Origin: an uncultured Lachnobacterium sp. | Lineage (GTDB): Bacteria > Bacillota > Clostridia > Lachnospirales > Lachnospiraceae | Assembly (NCBI GenBank): GCA_900550545.1 | Contig: URSS01000017.1 | Coordinates: 1 to 51,385, forward strand | Length of the DNA: 51,385 nt | Direction: 5' to 3' | Part shown: in pieces, positions 16,520 through 24,047 of the stretch | Layout: each line of letters begins with the position of its first letter | Position numbering within the stretch: the first letter of the stretch is position 1 | The notes under the pieces: model-generated | The model's input: only the letters and a program-made list of their open reading frames with translations | What the model was told of the DNA's origin: nothing | The model's database searches: none | Program-made: the position numbers and the translations under genes

Positions 16520-17002
16520 TTATTTAATTTGGTATTTCTTATATATTCTATCAATGAAACACTCCGGAACGAAGTTCGAAATATCTCCACCATAGGAAGC
16601 AAATTCCTTAACAATTGTCGAACTCAAATAAGAATATCTAAGATCTGCTGTTAAAAAAATTGTCTCAATCTTAGAATCCTGTACATGATTTGCCTGTGCA
16701 ATTTGTAACTCATATTCAAAATCAGTAACAGCACGTAGTCCGCGAACAATGATTGTCGCATCAATTTCATTCATGAAATCAACCAGCAAACCATCAAAAG
16801 ATGCCACTTTTACGTTCGGCATGTCCTTCGTCATCTCTTTAATCATACTAACACGTTCTTCTAAAGAAAACAACGAATTTTTTGCACTGTTATTCAACAC
16901 TCCAACGACCAATTCATCGACAATCTGAGCTGACCGTGTAATGATATCCATATGTCCAAATGTCACGGGATCAAAACTTCCCGGGTAAATCGCCCTTTTC
17001 AT
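16520..17002 (-). CDS. coaD: Phosphopantetheine adenylyltransferase
   Basis: Adenylates 4'-phosphopantetheine to dephospho-CoA, the fourth step of CoA synthesis. It is 160 residues, the normal length. The nucleotidyltransferase signature AIYPGSFDPVTFGHMDII holds the T/HxGH motif, and the later YSYLSSTIVKEFASYGGDIS motif is typical. It follows rsmD by 18 bases, a pairing conserved widely in bacteria. Confidence 0.97.
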   Translation of the reverse strand: MKRAIYPGSFDPVTFGHMDIITRSAQIVDELVVGVLNNSAKNSLFSLEERVSMIKEMTKDMPNVKVASFDGLLVDFMNEIDATIIVRGLRAVTDFEYELQIAQANHVQDSKIETIFLTADLRYSYLSSTIVKEFASYGGDISNFVPECFIDRIYKKYQIK

Positions 17003-17020
17003 AATGCTCTGTCAAATCTC

Positions 17021-17572
17021 CTATCTCTTTTGTATGAATACATGCATATTCGTTTTATATTTTTTAAACTTCAAAACATCGAAACCGAGTTCATCTAAAT
17101 AAGAAAAATCCGTATCTAGAGATGCTTCAACAATAATCTTTGTATCCGGTTTCAATATGTCTGACTTTGAAAGAAAACGCAAAACATCTTCTTCCAGTCC
17201 CTGACGATAAGGAGGATCCATAAAAATAATGTCAAAAGTATATTTTCCCTCGAGATTATGAAGTCCACTGATTACATCTGTTGTCAGAAGCTTTGAAACC
17301 TTATCGAATTTTGTAAATACAATATTATCTTCAATACACTTTGCAGCTTTACGATTATTTTCAATAAAAACGCTGTATGCAGCACCACGACTCAAAGCTT
17401 CTAATCCAATTTGTCCACTGCCGGCAAACAGATCCAGGAAATAACATCCCGGCACATCATTCTGTAGCATGTTAAATAATGTTTCTTTAATTTTATCACT
17501 TGTAGGGCGTGTATTCATACCCTCCATAGTCTTCAAGGGAAGACGTCTTGCTGTACCAGCTATAATTCTCAT
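17021..17572 (-). CDS. rsmD: 16S rRNA (guanine966-N2)-methyltransferase
   Basis: SAM-dependent methyltransferase acting on 16S G966. The 183-residue protein shows the start MRIIAGTARRLPLKTMEG, the RPTSDKIKETLFNML segment, SAM-binding FLDLFAGSGQIGLEALSRG and the catalytic motif IIFMDPPYRQGL. It overlaps pncC by four bases (ATGA), implying coupled translation, and precedes coaD. Confidence 0.95.
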   Translation of the reverse strand: MRIIAGTARRLPLKTMEGMNTRPTSDKIKETLFNMLQNDVPGCYFLDLFAGSGQIGLEALSRGAAYSVFIENNRKAAKCIEDNIVFTKFDKVSKLLTTDVISGLHNLEGKYTFDIIFMDPPYRQGLEEDVLRFLSKSDILKPDTKIIVEASLDTDFSYLDELGFDVLKFKKYKTNMHVFIQKR

Positions 17573-18060
17573 GCTTTTTTCTCCATTTCACAGCTATTTT
17601 CAAATGTCTGAATACATTCTTTCAGATAATCAAGTGCAAATACAGCAGCCTGCTGTCGTACTTTCGCACGATTTCCTTCAAAGTGTTTACACACGGTATA
17701 TATCCTGTTTTTTACAAAACAGCCAAAACAGACCGTCCCAACCGGGTTCTGCTTTGTTCCGCCGTCCGGCCCTGCAACGCCGGTCGTGGCAATTGCAGTA
17801 TCAGCATTTGCTGCTTTTGCTGCGCCTTCGGCCATTTTTGCTGCGGTCTGTACGCTTACCACGCCATACTGTGCAATGACCTCTTTTGGTACGCCAAGGA
17901 TTCGTTCCTTCGCTTCCGGTGCATAAGTTACATACCCTTCCTTAAAAAAGGCAGAGATGCCTGCAAGATCCACTAATCCGGAAGCCACGAGACCTCCCGT
18001 GCAGCTTTCAGCTGTCGTAACCGTCATCTGATATTTATTTAACAAATCATATAATGTCAT
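17569..18060 (-). CDS. pncC: Nicotinamide-nucleotide amidohydrolase (CinA C-terminal domain)
   Basis: A 163-residue stand-alone CinA C-terminal domain that deamidates nicotinamide mononucleotide for NAD recycling. Conserved segments are TTAESCTGGLVASGL, FKEGYVTYAPEAKERILGV and IATTGVAGPDGGTKQNPVGTV. The N-terminal competence-type domain of full-length CinA is absent. It lies one base after pgsA; pgsA-cinA-recA proximity is typical of Firmicutes, but no recA follows here. Confidence 0.92.
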   Translation of the reverse strand: MTLYDLLNKYQMTVTTAESCTGGLVASGLVDLAGISAFFKEGYVTYAPEAKERILGVPKEVIAQYGVVSVQTAAKMAEGAAKAANADTAIATTGVAGPDGGTKQNPVGTVCFGCFVKNRIYTVCKHFEGNRAKVRQQAAVFALDYLKECIQTFENSCEMEKKA

Positions 18061-18061
18061 A

Positions 18062-18604
18062 TTACTTTTGATCCTTCAGTACATCTTTGTTTTTCGCGAT
18101 ATAGTCAATCAACGAAATAACCGTAAGTGCAAGTGATACATAAATTAATACAGTTCCAAGAATTATAAATACTTTGTTTGGAATATTTAAAATAAGAACT
18201 ATCACTGTCAGCATCTGGAAAGCAGTCTTAAACTTTCCCCAGTAACTTGCAGCGATGACCACACCATTGTCCGATGCAACAAGTCGAAATCCGCTGATAA
18301 TAAACTCACGCGCAATGATAATAATTACAACCCATGCCGGAATTAATTCCAACTGAATCAGACAGATCAACGCAGAACATACAAGAAGCTTATCTGCAAG
18401 AGGATCCATAAACTTTCCGAAATTTGTGACAAGATTATATTTTCTGGCAATTTTTCCATCGAGGAAATCCGTAATACTTGCCACGATAAAAATTGCAACT
18501 GCAATATAGTTTCCATAGCCCTCAAAATATGGAGCTAATAAAAAGAAAACAAAAAATGGAATCAGTATAACGCGAAAAAGAGTCAGTTTGTTTGGTAAAT
18601 TCAT
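18062..18604 (-). CDS. pgsA: CDP-diacylglycerol-glycerol-3-phosphate 3-phosphatidyltransferase
   Basis: Makes phosphatidylglycerol phosphate at the membrane, the committed step to phosphatidylglycerol. The 180-residue protein has several transmembrane segments and the CDP-alcohol phosphotransferase motif D-x2-DG-x2-AR-x8-G-x3-D-x3-D, visible as DFLDGKIARKYN followed by FGKFMDPLADK. It overlaps rimO by four bases. Confidence 0.96.
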   Translation of the reverse strand: MNLPNKLTLFRVILIPFFVFFLLAPYFEGYGNYIAVAIFIVASITDFLDGKIARKYNLVTNFGKFMDPLADKLLVCSALICLIQLELIPAWVVIIIIAREFIISGFRLVASDNGVVIAASYWGKFKTAFQMLTVIVLILNIPNKVFIILGTVLIYVSLALTVISLIDYIAKNKDVLKDQK

Positions 18605-19923
18605 ATTATTTCTCCTATCAGATCATATTCATATGCACCGGTAACCCGAACTTTGACCACATCACCAGTTATAAGTTCTTCATCGGTATTGATAAAAATA
18701 TAGCCGTCTACATTCGGAGCATCCCGATATGTACGACCAACATAAGCATTTTCATCTGCAACTTTCCCCTCGATAAACGCATAAAGCTCCTTTCCATTCA
18801 TGGAATCATTTTTATCGAAGATCACTTCTTCCTGAAGTTCCATGACATCAGCCTGCCAGTCAGCTTTCTGTTCTTCATCAATCTGGTCTGGCATTTCCGC
18901 TGCAGGAGTTCCTTCTTCGGCAGAATACGTAAATGCTCCAAGACGATCAAATTCCATATCATTTACAAACTGCATCAGTTCCTCATGCATCTGCTGGGTT
19001 TCACCCGGGAAACCACAAATCAGAGTCGTACGAAGCGTAATATCCGGAATACGTTCCCTTAAATGCTCAATTCTTACAATCAGTTCTTTTTTATTTGTTT
19101 TACGCCCCATACGCTGCAAAATGCTGTCATTGCAATGTTGAATTGGCATGTCCAGATAATGACATACTTTTTTGTCACGAATCATTGCATCAATCAGTTC
19201 TTCATAAATTTCTTCCGGATAACAATACATAATACGAATCCAGAATAATCCTGGAATCTCATTTAACGCATCCAGCAGTTTATGCAAGCTTTTTTCTCCA
19301 TACAGATCTACTCCATATAATGTCGTCTCCTGCGCAACAAGAATCAGTTCTTTTACACCACCGGCAACCAGTTCTTTCGCAGATGCAACCAGTTCTTCCA
19401 ATGGAACACTGCGATAACGGCCACGAACGGATGGAATCACACAGTACGTGCAGTTCTTATTGCAACCCTCTGCAATTTTCAAATATGCAAAGTGTCCACC
19501 TGTCGTAATCGTACGCTTGGTATCCACATGTGGAAGCCCCGTTAATGTATGAAAATTCTCGTAAAATTTATCATCTAACGTTTCTTTGACAGCATCCCAT
19601 ATAGAATCATAGGAATTTGTTCCAAGGATTGCGTCCACTTCCGGAATTTCCTGCTTTACTTCATTCTGATAGCGTTGCGTCAGACAACCGGTAACAATCA
19701 GTGAACGACATTTGCCCGTCTTCTTCTGTTGTGCCATCTCAAGGATCGTGTTAATACTCTCCTCTTTTGCATCGCCAATAAAACAGCAGCTGTTGATAAT
19801 TATAATGTCCGCTTCTGTTTCATCATCTGTCAGTTCAATGCCATGATTTGTCAACATACCGATCATATACTCGGAATCTACAAGGTTTTTATCACACCCA
19901 AGCGAAATAAATAATAATTTCAT
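18601..19923 (-). CDS. rimO: Ribosomal protein S12 methylthiotransferase
   Basis: A radical SAM methylthiotransferase modifying the conserved aspartate of ribosomal protein S12. 440 residues: N-terminal UPF0004 domain (LLFISLGCDKNLVDSE, INSCCFIGDAKEES), radical SAM triad CNKNCTYC in AEGCNKNCTYCVIPSVRGRYRS, and a C-terminal TRAM domain. The SLGCDKNLVDSE signature separates RimO from MiaB. The ATG at 19923 has GAGAGGT upstream; a longer in-frame extension to 20019 has no such site and a non-conserved sequence. Confidence 0.95.
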   Translation of the reverse strand: MKLLFISLGCDKNLVDSEYMIGMLTNHGIELTDDETEADIIIINSCCFIGDAKEESINTILEMAQQKKTGKCRSLIVTGCLTQRYQNEVKQEIPEVDAILGTNSYDSIWDAVKETLDDKFYENFHTLTGLPHVDTKRTITTGGHFAYLKIAEGCNKNCTYCVIPSVRGRYRSVPLEELVASAKELVAGGVKELILVAQETTLYGVDLYGEKSLHKLLDALNEIPGLFWIRIMYCYPEEIYEELIDAMIRDKKVCHYLDMPIQHCNDSILQRMGRKTNKKELIVRIEHLRERIPDITLRTTLICGFPGETQQMHEELMQFVNDMEFDRLGAFTYSAEEGTPAAEMPDQIDEEQKADWQADVMELQEEVIFDKNDSMNGKELYAFIEGKVADENAYVGRTYRDAPNVDGYIFINTDEELITGDVVKVRVTGAYEYDLIGEII

Positions 19924-19978
19924 AGTACCTCTCACTTGAAAAAGGGAATGACCGTTGTCACTCCCCCTTACTTTCTTT

Positions 19979-20224
19979 CTAATTATTTTCTTCGTCCTCA
20001 GACTGGATTTTAACTGCACCGCGATATAACTCTTCTACCGCAATAGAAAGAGGTTTGTTGCATTTTGGATTATCGATTAGTGGCTCTGCACCGGCAATAA
20101 TCTGTCTTGCACGTTTCGCAGTAGCAAGAACGATAGAATAGCGGCTGTTTACTACCGGTTCTTCACCGATTTCTACACCGTCGTTAACAACTTTCATTAA
20201 TTCTACGTATGATGGATGTATCAT
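19979..20224 (-). CDS. rpoZ: RNA polymerase omega subunit
   Basis: An 81-residue omega subunit that assists assembly of RNA polymerase. The fold signature is NSRYSIVLATAKRARQIIAG followed by KPLSIAVEELYRGAV. Of two nearby ATG codons I prefer 20224 (MIHPSYVEL), because AGGAGA ends seven bases upstream, whereas the ATG at 20230 abuts the ribosome site and overlaps the gmk stop. The gmk-rpoZ pairing is standard. Confidence 0.94.
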   Translation of the reverse strand: MIHPSYVELMKVVNDGVEIGEEPVVNSRYSIVLATAKRARQIIAGAEPLIDNPKCNKPLSIAVEELYRGAVKIQSEDEENN

Positions 20225-20226
20225 AT

Positions 20227-20889
20227 TCATTCTCCTTTCGAAAAGCCAGAAAGCTCTTCTCTCATTTTATTAATAAAATCTATATTAGCAGATACACGAT
20301 GTGCGCGATTGTTTTCTATATTTCCGGACCTCTCATCACAGATGAGACGATCAATCAGGGAAATGCCATTCTCAATCGTATCGTTTATCACTAAATAATC
20401 ATATTTTTCCATTCCCATGGATTCCTCACATGCGCGGGATAACCGCGCAGCGATCACTTCCGGGGTCTCAGTGCCACGTCCTACCAAACGATTTTTTAAT
20501 TCATTGGCATCCGGCGCTGTCACAAACATCAATACTGTATCCGGGAATTTCTCTTTAATTTTCAAAGCCCCCTGTATTTCAATTTCAAGGATTACATTTT
20601 TTCCAAGATCTAACTGTTGCTGCACATATTCCTTTGGAGTTCCATAATAGTTTCCAACATATTGTGCATACTCAATCAGTGCATCTTCTGCTATCATCTG
20701 TTCAAATTTATCTCTGGTGACAAAGAAATAATCCACCCCGTCCATTTCGCCCGGTCTCGGGTTTCTCGTTGTCGCTGATACAGACAGCGCATACGAATCA
20801 CCATATTCCTTCATCAAAGCCTTCATAAGAGTTCCTTTTCCGGCTCCGGAAAATCCGGAAATAACAACTAACTTGCCTTTGTTTTCCAT
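20227..20889 (-). CDS. gmk: Guanylate kinase
   Basis: Phosphorylates GMP to GDP. 220 residues with the P-loop GFSGAGKGTLMK, the GMP-binding TRNPRPGEMDGVDYFFV segment and the NYYGTPKEYV motif. It lies 12 bases after the YicC-family gene. Genes yicC-gmk-rpoZ form a widely conserved group. Confidence 0.97.
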   Translation of the reverse strand: MENKGKLVVISGFSGAGKGTLMKALMKEYGDSYALSVSATTRNPRPGEMDGVDYFFVTRDKFEQMIAEDALIEYAQYVGNYYGTPKEYVQQQLDLGKNVILEIEIQGALKIKEKFPDTVLMFVTAPDANELKNRLVGRGTETPEVIAARLSRACEESMGMEKYDYLVINDTIENGISLIDRLICDERSGNIENNRAHRVSANIDFINKMREELSGFSKGE

Positions 20890-20901
20890 CTGTAACTTCC
20901 T

Positions 20902-21780
20902 CTATTCAATATTTTGAATCTGTTCCCGCACTTTTTCAATGCTGGTTTTTAAATTGATTCCTGTATCTGAAATTTCTATATTATTTGCTTTAGAAAGAAT
21001 CGTGTTTGCTTCACGGTTCATCTCTTGTGCGATAAAATCAAGCTTACGTCCAATCGAACCACCTTCTAGCAAAGTTTCTTTTGTTGTATTGATATGGCTC
21101 CGCAAACGCACGGTTTCTTCGTCTACACAAACCTTATCCGCATAAATGGTAACTTCGGTTACGATGCGTCCGTCGTCCATCTGTCGATCTCCAAGAATTT
21201 CTTTAATCTTATCCTCGAGTCTTCTATGATACTCTTCCATAATCTGTGGAGAACGTTTCTCAATGAAATCGACATAAGAAATCATATGATCCAGCTTGTC
21301 TATGAGATCAATTTTCAGATTTTCTCCCTCTTTGATACGGCTTGCCACAAACTGCTCGCATGCGCCACGCAAAGCACGTTCCAGTCCATCCCACAATTCC
21401 TGTTCGTCCACATCCTGCTCTTCCATAACCAGGACATCCGGATAACGTGACAGATTGCTGACCCTGATATCATTTTCAAGGCCAAATTCTTCGGCCATAC
21501 TGTTTAAATAATCCAGATACTGTGCAGCCAAAGCTGCATTATACTTTAACGCATAATTATCTTCTGTATAATCTTCATACGTGATATAGACATCTACTTT
21601 ACCACGTTCAATGTACTCTTTCAACAGTGCACGAATCGAACTCTCGAAAAAATTCAGTTTTTTCGGCATCTTAATATTAATATCAAGATAGCGATGATTT
21701 ACGGATTTGAGTTCGACGGTAAATTTACGCTTTTCATCTGTAAATTCACATCTGCCAAATCCGGTCATACTTTTGATCAT
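20902..21780 (-). CDS. YicC/YloC-family endoribonuclease
   Basis: A 292-residue member of the YicC family, described as an RNA-degrading enzyme. It has the family start MIKSMTGFGRCEF, the ELKSVNHRYLDINIKMP segment and the C-terminal RKLDFIAQEMNREANTILSK motif. The ATG at 21780 has AGGAGA eight bases upstream; a longer frame to 21804 lacks support. It heads the operon running to the coiled-coil gene at 15831. Confidence 0.93.
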   Translation of the reverse strand: MIKSMTGFGRCEFTDEKRKFTVELKSVNHRYLDINIKMPKKLNFFESSIRALLKEYIERGKVDVYITYEDYTEDNYALKYNAALAAQYLDYLNSMAEEFGLENDIRVSNLSRYPDVLVMEEQDVDEQELWDGLERALRGACEQFVASRIKEGENLKIDLIDKLDHMISYVDFIEKRSPQIMEEYHRRLEDKIKEILGDRQMDDGRIVTEVTIYADKVCVDEETVRLRSHINTTKETLLEGGSIGRKLDFIAQEMNREANTILSKANNIEISDTGINLKTSIEKVREQIQNIE

Positions 21781-21825
21781 TGGCTTTCTCCTATAAAAAT
21801 GCATAGTTTATGCATAGATAAATGT

Positions 21826-21854
21826 ATTATAATGCTATTTTTCTGATTCGTCAA
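21826..21854 (-). promoter_or_regulatory. Sigma-A promoter of the yicC-gmk-rpoZ operon
   Basis: Minus strand TTGACG (21849-21854), 17-base spacer, TATAAT (21826-21831). One mismatch in total. It drives a nine-gene unit ending near 15831. Confidence 0.8.
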
Positions 21855-21861
21855 ATATTCA

Positions 21862-21891
21862 TTGGATTTTTCTTTATTTTCATACTATAAT
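21862..21891 (+). promoter_or_regulatory. Sigma-A promoter of rqcH
   Basis: Plus strand TTGGAT (21862-21867), 18-base spacer, TATAAT (21886-21891). It lies back to back with the yicC promoter, their -35 boxes 7 bases apart. Confidence 0.6.
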
Positions 21892-21927
21892 GTAAGCAAT
21901 CGCTATAAACTATATTAGGAGGCAACT

Positions 21928-23670
21928 ATGGCTTTTGACGGAATCGTAATATCAGGTCTCGTTCACGAACTGAACCAGACAATTTTAAACGCAAAAATAA
22001 GCAAGATTGCACAACCGGAAAACGACGAACTGCTTCTAACCTGCAAAGGTTCCAACGGACAGTTCCGCGTATCCATTTCTGCGAGTGCATCTCTTCCATT
22101 TTTATACCTAACAAGTGAAAACAAACCAAGTCCGCTTACCGCTCCAACTTTTTGTATGGTCATGCGCAAGCATGTATCTAACGGACGTATCACTCATATT
22201 TATCAGCCACATATGGAACGTATCATCAATATGGAAATTGAACATCTGAACGAAATGGGCGACTTATGCCATAAGACTTTGGTTATTGAATTGATGGGAA
22301 AATATTCTAATATCATTTTCTGTGATGAGGACGGCACCATCATCGATAGTATCAAACGAATTTCTTCCGCTGTCAGTTCCGTACGTGAAGTTTTACCTGG
22401 AAAACCATATTTTATTCCAGGTACACAGGATAACAAATTCAATCCATTAACCATGGACGCTACACAGATACACGACGCGATTGCCGGGAAACCGCTCACG
22501 GTCATGAAGGCAATTTATTCTACTTTTACAGGTGTAAGCCCGTTGATTGCATCCGAAATAGCATACCGTGCCGGTCTTGATGGAGAACAGCCATTGGCGT
22601 CCTACTCAGAGGATCAGCTTTTACATCTTTGCAATCACATTGCATGGTTCTTTGATGAAATTCGCGACAACCACTATCATCCGGTAATCGTTCGCAAGGG
22701 CCGGGAACCGATTGAATTTTCCGCAGTTGAACTTACTTTATATCAGGATTATGAGACCGAATCTTTTGACAGTATCTCCCGTGTTCTGGAAGTTTATTAT
22801 GCGGAAAAAAACGTCTACAGTCGTATACGTCAGAAATCTGCAGATCTGCGCCGCATTGTCACAACTGCACTCGAACGTAACCAGAAAAAATATCAGTTGC
22901 AGCAAAAGCAGTTAAAAGACTCTGAAAAAAGAGAAAAATATAAATTGTACGGCGAATTAATTAATGTATATGGATATAATCTCGAAGAAGGTGCCAAAGA
23001 ACTTCTTGCCCCAAATTTCTATGATAATAACAAAGAAATCCGTATTCCTTTGGATTCTACACTCACACCACAGGAAAACTCTCAAAAATTCTTTGACCGT
23101 TACGGAAAATTAAAGCGAACCGCCGAAGCTCTTGATAAACTTCTTCGGGAAACCAAAGCTGAAATCGATCATCTCGAATCGATTCAGAATTCTCTGGATA
23201 TTGCACTCTCCGCTGATGATCTCGTGCAGATCAAGCAGGAACTGATGGAATATGGATTTATCAAAAAAAATCGTGGCGGAAAGAAAGAAAAAGTCAAAAG
23301 CAAGCCATTTCATTATCTCTCTTCAGACGGATATGATATGTACGTTGGAAAAAACAATTATCAAAATGACGAACTCACTTTCAAATTTGCTACTGGTAAT
23401 GACTGGTGGTTCCATGCAAAAGGAATGCCCGGTTCCCATGTTATTGTAAAATCGAAAGGTGAAGAAATGCCGGATCGTGTTTTCGAAGAAGCCGGAATGC
23501 TTGCCGGCTTTTATTCCAAAGGACGAGACAGTGACAAAATAGAAATTGATTATTTACAGAAAAAGAATGTGAAAAAGCCGGCCGGAAGTGCACCTGGATT
23601 TGTTGTATATTACACAAATTACTCGCTGACAATCCATCCGGATATTAGTCATCTCAAGCTTATTGAATAA
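21928..23670 (+). CDS. rqcH: RqcH (NFACT/Rqc2 homologue, FbpA family)
   Basis: Binds stalled 50S-peptidyl-tRNA complexes and adds C-terminal alanine tails for degradation. The 580-residue protein has an N-terminal NFACT-N domain (MAFDGIVISGLVHELN; FCMVMRKHVSNGRI), a central coiled coil (about 280-440) and a C-terminal NFACT-R domain (DWWFHAKGMPGSHVIVKS; IDYLQKKNVKKPAGSAPG). The D97-R98 pair needed for tailing in B. subtilis appears as E97-R98. It has an AGGAGG site. Older annotation as fibronectin-binding protein reflects the same family. Confidence 0.94.
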   Translation: MAFDGIVISGLVHELNQTILNAKISKIAQPENDELLLTCKGSNGQFRVSISASASLPFLYLTSENKPSPLTAPTFCMVMRKHVSNGRITHIYQPHMERIINMEIEHLNEMGDLCHKTLVIELMGKYSNIIFCDEDGTIIDSIKRISSAVSSVREVLPGKPYFIPGTQDNKFNPLTMDATQIHDAIAGKPLTVMKAIYSTFTGVSPLIASEIAYRAGLDGEQPLASYSEDQLLHLCNHIAWFFDEIRDNHYHPVIVRKGREPIEFSAVELTLYQDYETESFDSISRVLEVYYAEKNVYSRIRQKSADLRRIVTTALERNQKKYQLQQKQLKDSEKREKYKLYGELINVYGYNLEEGAKELLAPNFYDNNKEIRIPLDSTLTPQENSQKFFDRYGKLKRTAEALDKLLRETKAEIDHLESIQNSLDIALSADDLVQIKQELMEYGFIKKNRGGKKEKVKSKPFHYLSSDGYDMYVGKNNYQNDELTFKFATGNDWWFHAKGMPGSHVIVKSKGEEMPDRVFEEAGMLAGFYSKGRDSDKIEIDYLQKKNVKKPAGSAPGFVVYYTNYSLTIHPDISHLKLIE

Positions 23671-23716
23671 AATTTTTATTTTTTCCAAGCTTTGTAAAAG
23701 GCACCCAAACTTACCA

Positions 23717-23745
23717 GCATATGTTCTTTTCCTCTGCACATACTA
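23717..23745 (+). promoter_or_regulatory. Candidate sigma-G promoter of the SASP gene
   Basis: Plus strand GCATA (23717-23721), 17-base spacer, CATACTA (23739-23745). This matches the forespore sigma-G pattern GMATR-N17/18-CATnHTA that drives ssp genes in Bacillus, and lies 43 bases upstream of the spore protein start. Confidence 0.6.
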
Positions 23746-23787
23746 CCAATGTACCACAAAGGTACACACGCAAAGGAGGAAAACATC

Positions 23788-23979
23788 ATGGCAAACAGAA
23801 GTACAAAAAAATCATTAGAACGTTTTAAGTATGAAGTTGCTGATGAGCTTGGAGTTCCACTTAGCAACGGATACAACGGAAACCTTACCGCAAAACAGAA
23901 CGGTTCTGTCGGCGGATATATGGTTAAAAAAATGATTGAAGCACAGGAACAGCAGATGGCTAAAAAAAGCGGTCAGTAA
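23788..23979 (+). CDS. Alpha/beta-type small acid-soluble spore protein
   Basis: A 63-residue DNA-coating protein of the spore core. The segment LERFKYEVADELGVPL corresponds to the germination-protease cleavage region, and the second conserved block GGYMVKKMIEAQEQQM binds DNA. I start at the ATG 23788 (MANRSTKKS), eight bases after AAAGGAGGA; a frame from 23749 is unsupported. It is monocistronic between a sigma-G-like promoter and a strong terminator. Confidence 0.94.
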   Translation: MANRSTKKSLERFKYEVADELGVPLSNGYNGNLTAKQNGSVGGYMVKKMIEAQEQQMAKKSGQ

Positions 23980-24015
23980 GCAGGCAATGTACAAAAGAAA
24001 AATTCATGTCTTTTC

Positions 24016-24040
24016 GGGCACCCATAATGGGTGCCCCTTT
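24016..24040 (+). terminator. Intrinsic terminator after the SASP gene
   Basis: An eight-pair GC-rich stem (GGGCACCC, 24016-24023, with GGGTGCCC, 24029-24036), a five-base loop, then CTTT. The short T-run is the weak point. It separates the SASP gene from the converging recG. Confidence 0.75.
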
Positions 24041-24047
24041 GTATGCC

